Below, in pieces: positions 25,762-33,139 of a stretch of 64,000 bases of DNA. Each line of letters begins with the position of its first letter. Within the stretch, counting starts at the first letter, position 1. Below the pieces are notes generated by a model. The model was not told the DNA's origin. It was given only the letters and a program-made list of their open reading frames with translations, and made no database searches. This stretch comes from JAOXRU01 sp965247735. GTDB lineage: Bacteria > Bacteroidota > Bacteroidia > Flavobacteriales > Flavobacteriaceae. The stretch spans positions 620,001 to 684,000 of the forward strand of contig CBDFHN010000002.1 of the NCBI GenBank assembly GCA_965247735.1. The letters are read 5' to 3'. Position numbers and translations under genes: made by a program.

Positions 25762-26784
25762 ATGAACAACAAAGAAATACAAGAATACTCTCATAAAAGA
25801 TTCAATATTCTAACCGGAGAATGGGTACTGGTTTCTCCTCACAGAGCAAAACGCCCATGGCAAGGTCAAGAGGAAGATAGCGTAAAAGAAACTCGACCTG
25901 CTCATGATGAAAATTGCTTTTTATGTTCAGGAAACACCAGATCTGGTGGAGAATTAAATCCTAACTATACAGATGTTTTTGTTTTTAATAATGATTTTGC
26001 TGCCTTGCAGGAAAAATCTCCTTCATTTTCAGTAATTAATGGCTTGCTCAAAGCTGAAAGTGAATCTGGAATTTGCAAAGTAATCTGTTTTAGTCCAGAC
26101 CACTCAAAAAGCTTGGCAGATATGTCGGTTGACAACATTACCAAAGTGGTTGATGTGTGGCAAAAAGAGTATCAACTTCTAGGAGAAAATGCGAATATCA
26201 ATTATGTTCAAATATTTGAAAACAAAGGAGCTGTAATGGGCTGTAGTAATCCGCATCCCCATGGACAAATATGGAGTCAGTCAACACTACCAAATGAAGT
26301 GGTAAAAAAAGATAAGCAGCAAGACTTATATTTTCAATCAAATCAGCAAACCCTATTAAAATCATATTTAGATCAAGAACTAGAAGAAAAAGAACGTATC
26401 TTATATCAGAATGATAGCTTTGTTGTTCTTGTTCCATACTGGGCTACATGGCCTTTTGAAACTATGATTATCCCAAAACAACCTCAGCAAAACATTAGTC
26501 TTTTAACAACAAAAGATAAAAAATTATTTGCTGATGCCATATCCATTTTAACAAAAGCATATGATAAGTTATTTAATTGTTCTTTCCCTTATTCTAGTGG
26601 TATTCATCAAGCACCAACAACAGGAATGGACTACCCATATTGGCATTGGCATATGTCATTCTATCCCCCATTACTAAGAAGTGCTACTGTAAAAAAGTTT
26701 ATGGTTGGATACGAGATGTTTGGTTCACCTCAAAGAGATATTACTGCAGAGAGAGCTACTGAAATGCTCAGAAATGTATTATAA
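25762..26784 (+). CDS. galT: Galactose-1-phosphate uridylyltransferase
   Basis: GalT, 340 residues, exchanges UMP between UDP-glucose and galactose-1-phosphate, the third step of the Leloir pathway. The metal-site cysteines are in CFLCSGN, and the nucleophile motif is NPHPHGQIW (HPH-Q, HIT superfamily). The closing stretch GIHQAPTTGMDYPYWHWHMS is typical. It is the last gene of the operon, convergent with the small membrane gene 14 bases away. UDP-galactose epimerase, the fourth enzyme, is not in the window. Confidence 0.97.
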   Translation: MNNKEIQEYSHKRFNILTGEWVLVSPHRAKRPWQGQEEDSVKETRPAHDENCFLCSGNTRSGGELNPNYTDVFVFNNDFAALQEKSPSFSVINGLLKAESESGICKVICFSPDHSKSLADMSVDNITKVVDVWQKEYQLLGENANINYVQIFENKGAVMGCSNPHPHGQIWSQSTLPNEVVKKDKQQDLYFQSNQQTLLKSYLDQELEEKERILYQNDSFVVLVPYWATWPFETMIIPKQPQQNISLLTTKDKKLFADAISILTKAYDKLFNCSFPYSSGIHQAPTTGMDYPYWHWHMSFYPPLLRSATVKKFMVGYEMFGSPQRDITAERATEMLRNVL

Positions 26785-26797
26785 TAGTATTTTAAAA

Positions 26798-27013
26798 CTA
26801 CATGATTTTTTGCCTTTGCTTAACAATAAATGTGCTAAAAAAACCAATAAATGCACCAATAGGTAACCCAATCAATGAATTACACATTATAGCAGTTCTA
26901 AAACCAAATATTTCTATAAATGTACCTATTGCTGCACCCAAAGCCCCTCCAATTAATAGGGCAATAAGTCTATAAACAACTTTAGATTTTATCGCTAGTA
27001 CATTCCTTTTCAT
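26798..27013 (-). CDS. Small membrane protein with glycine-rich helices
   Basis: A 71-residue protein with a basic start (MKRNVLAIKSK) and two hydrophobic helices with small-residue spacing (LLIGGALGAAIGTFIEI and LIGLPIGAFIGFFSTFIV), the look of a glycine-zipper membrane protein. It ends in a basic tail (KQRQKIM). I do not recognise a family. It is convergent with galT and separated from the leftward operon to its right by two hairpins, so it seems to be a unit of its own. Confidence 0.5.
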   Translation of the reverse strand: MKRNVLAIKSKVVYRLIALLIGGALGAAIGTFIEIFGFRTAIMCNSLIGLPIGAFIGFFSTFIVKQRQKIM

Positions 27014-27035
27014 ACCTTAAAATTAGTCCAGCTAT

Positions 27036-27067
27036 ACTGTGTTTTCCAACAAAAAAGAAAACACAGT
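27036..27067. terminator. Hairpin, probable terminator
   Basis: ACTGTGTTTTC (27036-27046) pairs with GAAAACACAGT (27057-27067), an 11-bp perfect stem. It is followed by TTTTATAC on the plus strand and by no T-run on the minus strand, so it would stop rightward transcripts, for instance read-through from the gal operon. Confidence 0.45.
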
Positions 27068-27113
27068 TTTATACTTTACATATTTGTTTGTAAAACTATG
27101 CTTTAATTATTGT

Positions 27114-27137
27114 AAAAAAGTAGGGGTTTTTCCCCTA
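27114..27137 (-). terminator. Terminator of the nine-gene operon
   Basis: On the minus strand TAGGGG, a five-base loop and CCCCTA are followed by C and six T. It lies about 85 bases after the stop at 27221 and ends the leftward operon that starts near 37 kb. Confidence 0.75.
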
Positions 27138-27220
27138 ATTTTTTAATTAAGCCCTACATATAATGTTAACAATTAATGAATAGCACATTATATATAATAA
27201 ACTAATGCATAATTAACTAC

Positions 27221-27622
27221 TTATAACTTCAGTAGATTAGCCCCTTTTCCTATAACCATGACACCAAAAACAAATACACCATGTTCTTCTTTAATTAAAG
27301 CTACTTCTTGATAAATACTCTCTAAACTAGATATAACCATAAAAGCACCAAACAAAACCCTCATAACTGGTCTTTTTAGTATAAGAACAGTGTTCCTAAA
27401 GGTTTTAACAATCCAATTATTCCCCAATAGTAAAGACTTTAAAGAGTTTAAAAACATTATAAAACCAATAATAAACAGCACATGACCTTTGTGAAACTCT
27501 TCCCATTCTTCATAAATACTATATAAGCTATATATAATTAAAAAAGCACCAACAGTACAATCAAAATATGTTTTCTGTATAATTGTTTTATAGGTACTTT
27601 TTAACCATTGAATACTATTCAT
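27221..27622 (-). CDS. Four-helix membrane protein with internal duplication
   Basis: A 133-residue protein with four hydrophobic segments in two similar halves. The first half has GAFLIIYSLYSIYEEW and LFIIGFIMFLNSLKSLL; the second has GAFMVISSLESIYQEV and VFVFGVMVIGKGANLLKL. The basic loops between them suggest ends in the cytoplasm. I do not recognise the family. Its start overlaps the stop of the DNase II gene by one base, so translation is coupled and it belongs to that operon. As the only membrane protein of the cluster it might be an anchor or a channel; this is inference. Confidence 0.75.
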   Translation of the reverse strand: MNSIQWLKSTYKTIIQKTYFDCTVGAFLIIYSLYSIYEEWEEFHKGHVLFIIGFIMFLNSLKSLLLGNNWIVKTFRNTVLILKRPVMRVLFGAFMVISSLESIYQEVALIKEEHGVFVFGVMVIGKGANLLKL

Positions 27623-28665
27623 TATTGTTTTATTAAATTTTTTGAGCTTTTATCAAAATCTTGCACAGCTGTTTCTGCTCTGACCAATGCTTTCCATAAA
27701 TTTTCTTCTAAAAAACAAAGGCTTGCTCCTCCCCTATTTTTTTGAGATTCCATTCTATTCATGTCTGCAATACAGATCCATGGTTTATCATTATCATTGT
27801 TTTTTATGGCTACTCCCCATTTAGCATGATCCTTAGTATATGGCCAAGAATAATGGGTAGCTTTGCTTGCTACGAAACAAAGCGACAATACATCTTCATC
27901 TACAAAATCGGATGTATCATCTTTTTCTGGTGATACTTTACCACGCCTCCAGGTTTCTACAGTAAAATCTGCTTTTAATGTTGGACATACTAAATCTATC
28001 CAAAAATCTTTATCCCATTTTTTACTTTTCGCTATCAATAAAAATTCTTTTCCTGCTTTTGATTTTAATTGTAGATTTTCTGGAGTTACAGATTCCTTTA
28101 TTCCAATTCCTTTGTACAAACAAAAAAGAGCTTCCTCTGCTCCAATACTTCTTGGCATCTTAGAGCTTTCTATTAAAATTTGTGGATTTTGTTGACATAA
28201 CATTTGTGCTGCAATTTTATTTGCCGATTCATAATTTTCCAAGGTTATACATAGAAACGTCTGCCCATATATGGCTTCTTTTTCTGGGAACCTAGTTTCA
28301 TTATGGCTAGGGAATCTAGGTGTTGAATGCAATAAAAATACAGCTTGATCATTTTTTTTATCAAAAGCTAATATTCCTTTACAATGCCCCTTTCCTCCTT
28401 TATTATTCTCCGAATCTGCATGTTCATCATTATAAACAATATAACCAACATCAGAATTATCGGTATCAAAAAGCATTGCTAAAGTCTCAAACAAAGCTCC
28501 TTTTTCTTCATTGATTTTATGGGTAGACAACACAAAATTTTGACTACTATCATCATAATAAAAATAGTCATATCCCTTGTTCTTTTCTGTTCCTGTAGAA
28601 ATTGGTGTTTTATATATAAACCACCAATCTCTAGCTGCTCCTTTTTCACTTTTTGCAACAATCAT
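27622..28665 (-). CDS. DNase II family nuclease
   Basis: A 347-residue homologue of deoxyribonuclease II, the PLD-superfamily acid endonuclease that cuts DNA without metal and leaves 3'-phosphates. Both catalytic HxK motifs are there: His94-Cys-Lys96 in GHCKGILAFD and His280-Ala-Lys282 in DHAKWGVAI. Other family landmarks fit: N-terminal DWWFIYKTP, LLHSTPRFP, YGQTFLCITL, and ICIADMNRMESQKNRGG followed by SLCF and LWKAL. The family is best known from animals and is rare in bacteria. Unlike the animal enzymes there is no signal peptide (the protein starts MIVAKSEKGAARDWW), so it would act in the cytoplasm or leave by another route. It lies 9 bases after the ferritin-like gene. Confidence 0.9.
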   Translation of the reverse strand: MIVAKSEKGAARDWWFIYKTPISTGTEKNKGYDYFYYDDSSQNFVLSTHKINEEKGALFETLAMLFDTDNSDVGYIVYNDEHADSENNKGGKGHCKGILAFDKKNDQAVFLLHSTPRFPSHNETRFPEKEAIYGQTFLCITLENYESANKIAAQMLCQQNPQILIESSKMPRSIGAEEALFCLYKGIGIKESVTPENLQLKSKAGKEFLLIAKSKKWDKDFWIDLVCPTLKADFTVETWRRGKVSPEKDDTSDFVDEDVLSLCFVASKATHYSWPYTKDHAKWGVAIKNNDNDKPWICIADMNRMESQKNRGGASLCFLEENLWKALVRAETAVQDFDKSSKNLIKQ

Positions 28666-28674
28666 AATTTCAAA

Positions 28675-29877
28675 TTATGGAGTTACACTTTCTTTTAACG
28701 CATTTTTTATAGTCGGAATTTTTTGAATATTAAGATTAAAAAATCGAGGGCCATAATATACTGGTTCATCTAAATCTGTATAAGCACTCATTAATTTATA
28801 TTCTTTAGGATACAAATTTTTAAGTTTCGTAATTACAACTTCTGGTATTTCTAACTTCATGATATAAAAACAAGACATTACTCTCATTTCTGACATGGAA
28901 CCTACTGCGGCTCCAAAACTTGGCCACGATTGATCTTTTGGTCCATTCCACATCAATTCTAAATCTGACATTATCCTGGTATACAATACATCAAAAGCTT
29001 TAAGATGTGTTTCCACAGCAGCTGCATCAGGATCCAATTCTAAAATTTTCCCATAACCATCTTCAGGAATTAACAGTGTATTGACAACTTCTGGAAATTG
29101 CACTTTATATCCCTTAAAAAAATCTGAAACATTAGCATTGGTCATTTCTACTTTAGGACTAGGTTCTTGATATTGATGTCCATAAAATATTTCTGCAAAT
29201 CGTCCATAATGAGATAATTCTCCTTCAGATACCTCTCCTGCATGTAAATTTGTTTGCTGCGATCCTTCTCCTTGCTCCAATATCTCTTCAAAACCAGCAT
29301 ATATCTGTGTTAATGGATCTACGCCTGCTACATAAGTGATTGTTGTAAATCCTATATCATCTCCTACTTGGTTAGAAGTTCCCCCTTTTTTTACTGCTGC
29401 CCTTACTTCATCAGCATTATCCTCTATTGCATCTTTTATTGCATTGTATAATTTAGATATGGTTGGATATTCTTCTGATTTATATTCATCTGGCAGTAAA
29501 AATTCTGGCATTTCTACCCTTAAAAAATTTAATAATTGTTTTTTTGTGAATTTTCCAATTACCGCTTCCAAATCTGGTTCTGCATTTCCTGGTAATCCTT
29601 TTCTAGGAAAAGCTGGATTTAAATCTTTAATCTGAGGTGTTCCTCCAATTGCCGCCAAGGTATTACAAGCAATTGCCATGTGCACCATCTCTTCCATAAC
29701 TATACTTCTAAATAAATTATAAGAAGGGAAATTTTGTACTTTATGAGAAAACATAGAAGAAAGATACAATGGTAGCGTAGCATGTTCTAATGCTATTGCT
29801 ATTTGAAGTGCCGATTTTATCCAATCCATATTCCTTTTTTTGTGATGGACTACTAAATGCTCATTTATTGTTTTCAT
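28675..29877 (-). CDS. Ferritin-like protein of the VioB/RebD type
   Basis: A 400-residue protein resembling the ferritin-like domain found in VioB, RebD and StaD, the iminophenylpyruvate/chromopyrrolic acid dimer synthases. The N-terminal four-helix bundle carries iron-ligand-type residues: Glu31 in IALEHATLPLYL and Glu62-Glu63-x-x-His66 in MEEMVHMAIA. A second helical part (about 210-330) has GELSHYGRFAEIFYGHQY and ELMWNGP. VioB proper is about 1000 residues; this one has the ferritin-like region only. Whether it is an oxidase, an iron store or a dimerising enzyme cannot be decided. No signal peptide. It lies 61 bases after the metallophosphoesterase gene in the same operon. Confidence 0.8.
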   Translation of the reverse strand: MKTINEHLVVHHKKRNMDWIKSALQIAIALEHATLPLYLSSMFSHKVQNFPSYNLFRSIVMEEMVHMAIACNTLAAIGGTPQIKDLNPAFPRKGLPGNAEPDLEAVIGKFTKKQLLNFLRVEMPEFLLPDEYKSEEYPTISKLYNAIKDAIEDNADEVRAAVKKGGTSNQVGDDIGFTTITYVAGVDPLTQIYAGFEEILEQGEGSQQTNLHAGEVSEGELSHYGRFAEIFYGHQYQEPSPKVEMTNANVSDFFKGYKVQFPEVVNTLLIPEDGYGKILELDPDAAAVETHLKAFDVLYTRIMSDLELMWNGPKDQSWPSFGAAVGSMSEMRVMSCFYIMKLEIPEVVITKLKNLYPKEYKLMSAYTDLDEPVYYGPRFFNLNIQKIPTIKNALKESVTP

Positions 29878-29938
29878 ACATTTATTTTTATTAATTGGTA
29901 GTTACGTTGTTATCTTTTATAAATACTATTATGATTAA

Positions 29939-31543
29939 TTATATGATTTCTTCGGTATAAATTAGTAATGGTTTAATAGCTGCTTCTTGTAGCTGATAAT
30001 AACTTGCTGTAATAGGCTTTACACTACCATTTAACTTCAATATTTGAAAGCCTCTATTATACCATCCATCAGTAATTCCTAATTTTACAGATTCATTCAC
30101 TAAAGGAACAGGATATTTTTGTTCATACGGAGCTTCTTTTTCTGCAACTGGAATAGCTGAATGCCCTGTACATCTACCTTTTGGTATGGTCTTTAATAAT
30201 TCTGCTGACGTTGGCCAACCTTCTGGTCTATACTCATCTTTATATATTCCTAAGTTATGTTCATGTCCCCAAAACCAAGCGGCTACTTTTGTATCCATAA
30301 ATTCTCCAAACTGTTGGTATAACTTGGTATTAATCCAAGCTCTATTTGTATCAGTTTCATCAGGAACTAACACGCCATCTTCTTCGATTTTTTGCTGTGG
30401 TACTCCTATCTTTTGTTTGGCAGAATACACTTGGTGGTGAGAAAGTAAAATTGTTCTCCCAGTAAAGTTTTTAATCTGATTGGCATGCCACTCTTGCTCA
30501 TCTGTTCTAATAGGAATCATTTCTTCCTTTACAGTAGTATCCTTTACCGCTATTGTAGCATCATTACACCTATGAAATAATGGATTGTAAGCATTTGCCC
30601 AATGTGGATTGCTTTTATCTTCAGGAAGATCTACTTTATTATTATGCAATAAGGATAATGTAGCTTTCTGTATTTTTTCAGGAACATCCATATAATGTCC
30701 ATAAAAACTAGTGTCCATTCCTAAAAACTGCCAAGAATCATCTTCCGTTTGTAATCCAAAAAAACTGGCTTGTTGTCGTTGATCTGCACTATATACCAAT
30801 TGCATCCCATCTAAACAATCATAGAAAGCAACTCCTCCAGTAAAATACTCGTGATTTCCGGGGATATTAAAAACAGGAACTTGTTTGTTATTGGCTTTCA
30901 TTACTTCATTTATCAGACCTGTAAACCTGGTATCAAATTCATAAGGTGTACCAGAATAATAGATATCACCTAAATGTAAAATCACATCTGGATCAAAGGA
31001 TAATGTTGCTTCTAAAACTGCAGCAGCGATATCCGTACCTATACCGATATCTCCAATAATAGCGACAGTAGCATCAGTGGGTATTTTCCATTTGATGGTT
31101 CCATAGTCAAGATTATTGTTTCCATATAACTCATCTTGCCAAGAACGATATTGTGGAGATTGTCCTTTATGAAAAGGATAATCCCAGTAGTACAAAAAGT
31201 ACTCTACAAACATCTCTTCCCATAATGGGTTTCCAAATTTAAATCGAGCTCTTTGCTTATTTATTTCGGTTACCCGTTGTTCGTCTTTTGCTATTTCTGC
31301 ATGAGCCAATTGATGATGCAATTGTACTAAATATGCCATAATAGTTGGATCTGTATCCGAATGCTCATTTTCAGAGTCTTTGGGTGCTACCAAAGGAATA
31401 TTCTTTAGCATTGCTTCGCTATAAGTATCAATAGCTTTTAACATAGGATGCTCTTCTGATACTTTACCTCCTTCTCGTTTGGCAATTGCTGCAGTGGCAG
31501 ATGATTTTAGTAAAGCCAAATGTGGCGAATTGTACGGATCCAT
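29939..31543 (-). CDS. Calcineurin-like metallophosphoesterase
   Basis: A 534-residue metallophosphoesterase with all five sequence blocks of the family: IGDIGIGTD (about 175), HLGDIYYSGT, PGNHEY, LLSHHQVYS and WFWGHEHN. The N-terminal 170 residues are helical and have no motif I know. These enzymes use a two-metal site to split phosphomonoesters, phosphodiesters or cyclic nucleotides; the substrate is unknown. No signal peptide, unlike purple acid phosphatases. It starts 4 bases after the stop of the upstream gene, which points to tight coupling. Confidence 0.88.
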   Translation of the reverse strand: MDPYNSPHLALLKSSATAAIAKREGGKVSEEHPMLKAIDTYSEAMLKNIPLVAPKDSENEHSDTDPTIMAYLVQLHHQLAHAEIAKDEQRVTEINKQRARFKFGNPLWEEMFVEYFLYYWDYPFHKGQSPQYRSWQDELYGNNNLDYGTIKWKIPTDATVAIIGDIGIGTDIAAAVLEATLSFDPDVILHLGDIYYSGTPYEFDTRFTGLINEVMKANNKQVPVFNIPGNHEYFTGGVAFYDCLDGMQLVYSADQRQQASFFGLQTEDDSWQFLGMDTSFYGHYMDVPEKIQKATLSLLHNNKVDLPEDKSNPHWANAYNPLFHRCNDATIAVKDTTVKEEMIPIRTDEQEWHANQIKNFTGRTILLSHHQVYSAKQKIGVPQQKIEEDGVLVPDETDTNRAWINTKLYQQFGEFMDTKVAAWFWGHEHNLGIYKDEYRPEGWPTSAELLKTIPKGRCTGHSAIPVAEKEAPYEQKYPVPLVNESVKLGITDGWYNRGFQILKLNGSVKPITASYYQLQEAAIKPLLIYTEEII

Positions 31544-31547
31544 AAAA

Positions 31548-32294
31548 CTAAGGCCTTTGCAATTGAATATTCATACAGTCTTGTACTTCCAAATCAAATC
31601 CATCCCATTGATTCCATAATCCATCAGGAAGTGTTGTCTTTATCGTTTCTTTATTCAAAAAAGGAGTTGTTATGTTTACCAATTCATTAAATGCACCAAC
31701 ATCAACACTAACACCTTCAGGAAAATGTTCCCAGAAAACCACAAAATCAGCACCAATACAAATTAGTGCTCCATCTGCTCCTACTGATGGTGATTTTTGA
31801 TACGCTTTTACCCATTCTCCTACTTCTTCCATAAATGACGAAGTATCTTGTCCTTCTTTTACTGCCCCAACCAAATGTCTAATATTTCCATACATCCAAT
31901 CAGATTTTTTATCGATTAGATAATAGGGCTGATCTTCTTCTAAAACACCTTCAAAAGCAATAGGAAACCCTGATTTACTTTTTTCAGAATATACTAATGA
32001 GTGCATACTTGTATATGTTCTTACAGCTACTGTATGAAATCCTTCTTTATAGGTTTCTGGTGATCTCCAAAACATTAAAGCTGTCTGATCAGGAACTGTA
32101 TTTGGCTTATCTGTAATAATTGGCAAAGATGGTACATAAGCATGTAATCCTATATTTGGTTGTAACAAACAACATGCAGGAACAAAAGTTTCTCCTAAAA
32201 ATTTGGAAAATTCTTGATGCGTTTGATTTTCAATCTTGTACCCACGCCAAACATGAACCGAATTTGGCGCTATTGGGGATAATTTATTGGGCAT
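31548..32294 (-). CDS. Conserved protein of unknown family, paralogue B
   Basis: A 248-residue protein, the same length as its neighbour paralogue at 32284-33030. The start is the ATG at 32294, which overlaps the neighbour stop by 11 bases; a longer frame would need a TTG. Shared landmarks with the neighbour: VxVWRGYK near the start, FVPAxxxxQxxIGLxAYxP, VPDxTAxxxW, TYKxGFxTxAVRTYT, a LID-K-x-DWMxGN-x-HLV block, and a C-terminal DGLWxxW. Aromatic-rich and without signal peptide or membrane segments. I do not recognise the fold; the FxTxxVRTYT region could be a strand pair of a ferredoxin-like domain, but that is a guess. Confidence 0.85.
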   Translation of the reverse strand: MPNKLSPIAPNSVHVWRGYKIENQTHQEFSKFLGETFVPACCLLQPNIGLHAYVPSLPIITDKPNTVPDQTALMFWRSPETYKEGFHTVAVRTYTSMHSLVYSEKSKSGFPIAFEGVLEEDQPYYLIDKKSDWMYGNIRHLVGAVKEGQDTSSFMEEVGEWVKAYQKSPSVGADGALICIGADFVVFWEHFPEGVSVDVGAFNELVNITTPFLNKETIKTTLPDGLWNQWDGFDLEVQDCMNIQLQRP

Positions 32295-33030
32295 ATTCCA
32301 AAGAATTTCGCTCAAACTGCATATTGAAGCTATTACCTGGTTTTATATCCATTCCTGGCCAAACTTCCCATAAACCATCTGTTAATGACGTTGGATTTGG
32401 ATTTGCTATAAGTTTCCAACTTACTAGATTTTCTAATGCAATAAAACCTTTCGATTTTTCCTTAGACAATTCCCAATAGACGATATAATCTTCTCCAATA
32501 CAAACAACTCCTCCAGCTATACTTTTATTTTCTTGAATAGATGTGATTATTGCTGTGACTTTTGCACAAAAAACATCAGAACTCATCGTCTCGGGTTTGG
32601 CAGCTACCAAATGATGCACATTTCCATTCATCCAATCTGCTGGCTTGTCTATTAAAAAACTAGGCTCATTTTCAATTAAATTTCCTGAAAATAACGTTGG
32701 AAAATCGGCTCTACTTTCTTTAGTATATACAGAACCATGCGTTAAGGTATAAGTTCTTACTGCTAATGTTTTAAATCCATTTTTATATGTTTCTTGAGAA
32801 TCCCAATACAATATTGCAGTTTCATCTGGAACACTACTAGGTTTACCTGTCATTCCCCCAGGAATTGTTGGTATATATGCTGATAATCCAATTGGGGTTT
32901 GCATTTCTACTGTTGCGGGTACAAATACAGTTGATAACCTATGGAAAAAATCATTAATATTTAATTCAGGTGAGCGATATCCTCGCCAAACACGGACTGC
33001 CTGAGGAGGAACTAAATGTGGTTTTTTCAT
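32284..33030 (-). CDS. Conserved protein of unknown family, paralogue A
   Basis: A 248-residue sister of the gene just downstream, clearly from a tandem duplication (for example VRVWRGYRSPE, TPIGLSAYIPTIPG, VPDETAILYWDSQETYKNGF, LAVRTYTLTHGSVY, DWMNGNVHHLVAA). The two have diverged a good deal, so the duplication is old and both are kept, as for a heterodimer or for two substrates. Conserved His, Asp, Trp and Arg residues suggest an enzyme or a ligand binder. No signal peptide. It follows the cysteine-rich gene after 109 bases, the largest gap inside the operon. Confidence 0.85.
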   Translation of the reverse strand: MKKPHLVPPQAVRVWRGYRSPELNINDFFHRLSTVFVPATVEMQTPIGLSAYIPTIPGGMTGKPSSVPDETAILYWDSQETYKNGFKTLAVRTYTLTHGSVYTKESRADFPTLFSGNLIENEPSFLIDKPADWMNGNVHHLVAAKPETMSSDVFCAKVTAIITSIQENKSIAGGVVCIGEDYIVYWELSKEKSKGFIALENLVSWKLIANPNPTSLTDGLWEVWPGMDIKPGNSFNMQFERNSLEYAQ

Positions 33031-33139
33031 GTTATATGTTTATTATTTTTTCAACAGTCTACATCACACACTAATAACCTTTTATCAAATAATTAGGCTT
33101 TAACATGCTCGTTTTATGTTATTTTTTTATTCATCTACT

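Noticed and set aside
27036..27067. Hairpin as the terminator of the nine-gene operon
   Set aside because: No T-run follows on the minus strand; the hairpin at 27114-27137 has one and lies closer to the last stop codon.
28675..29877. The ferritin-like protein as evidence for a violacein-type pigment pathway
   Set aside because: No amino acid oxidase, monooxygenase or other pigment gene is present in the window.
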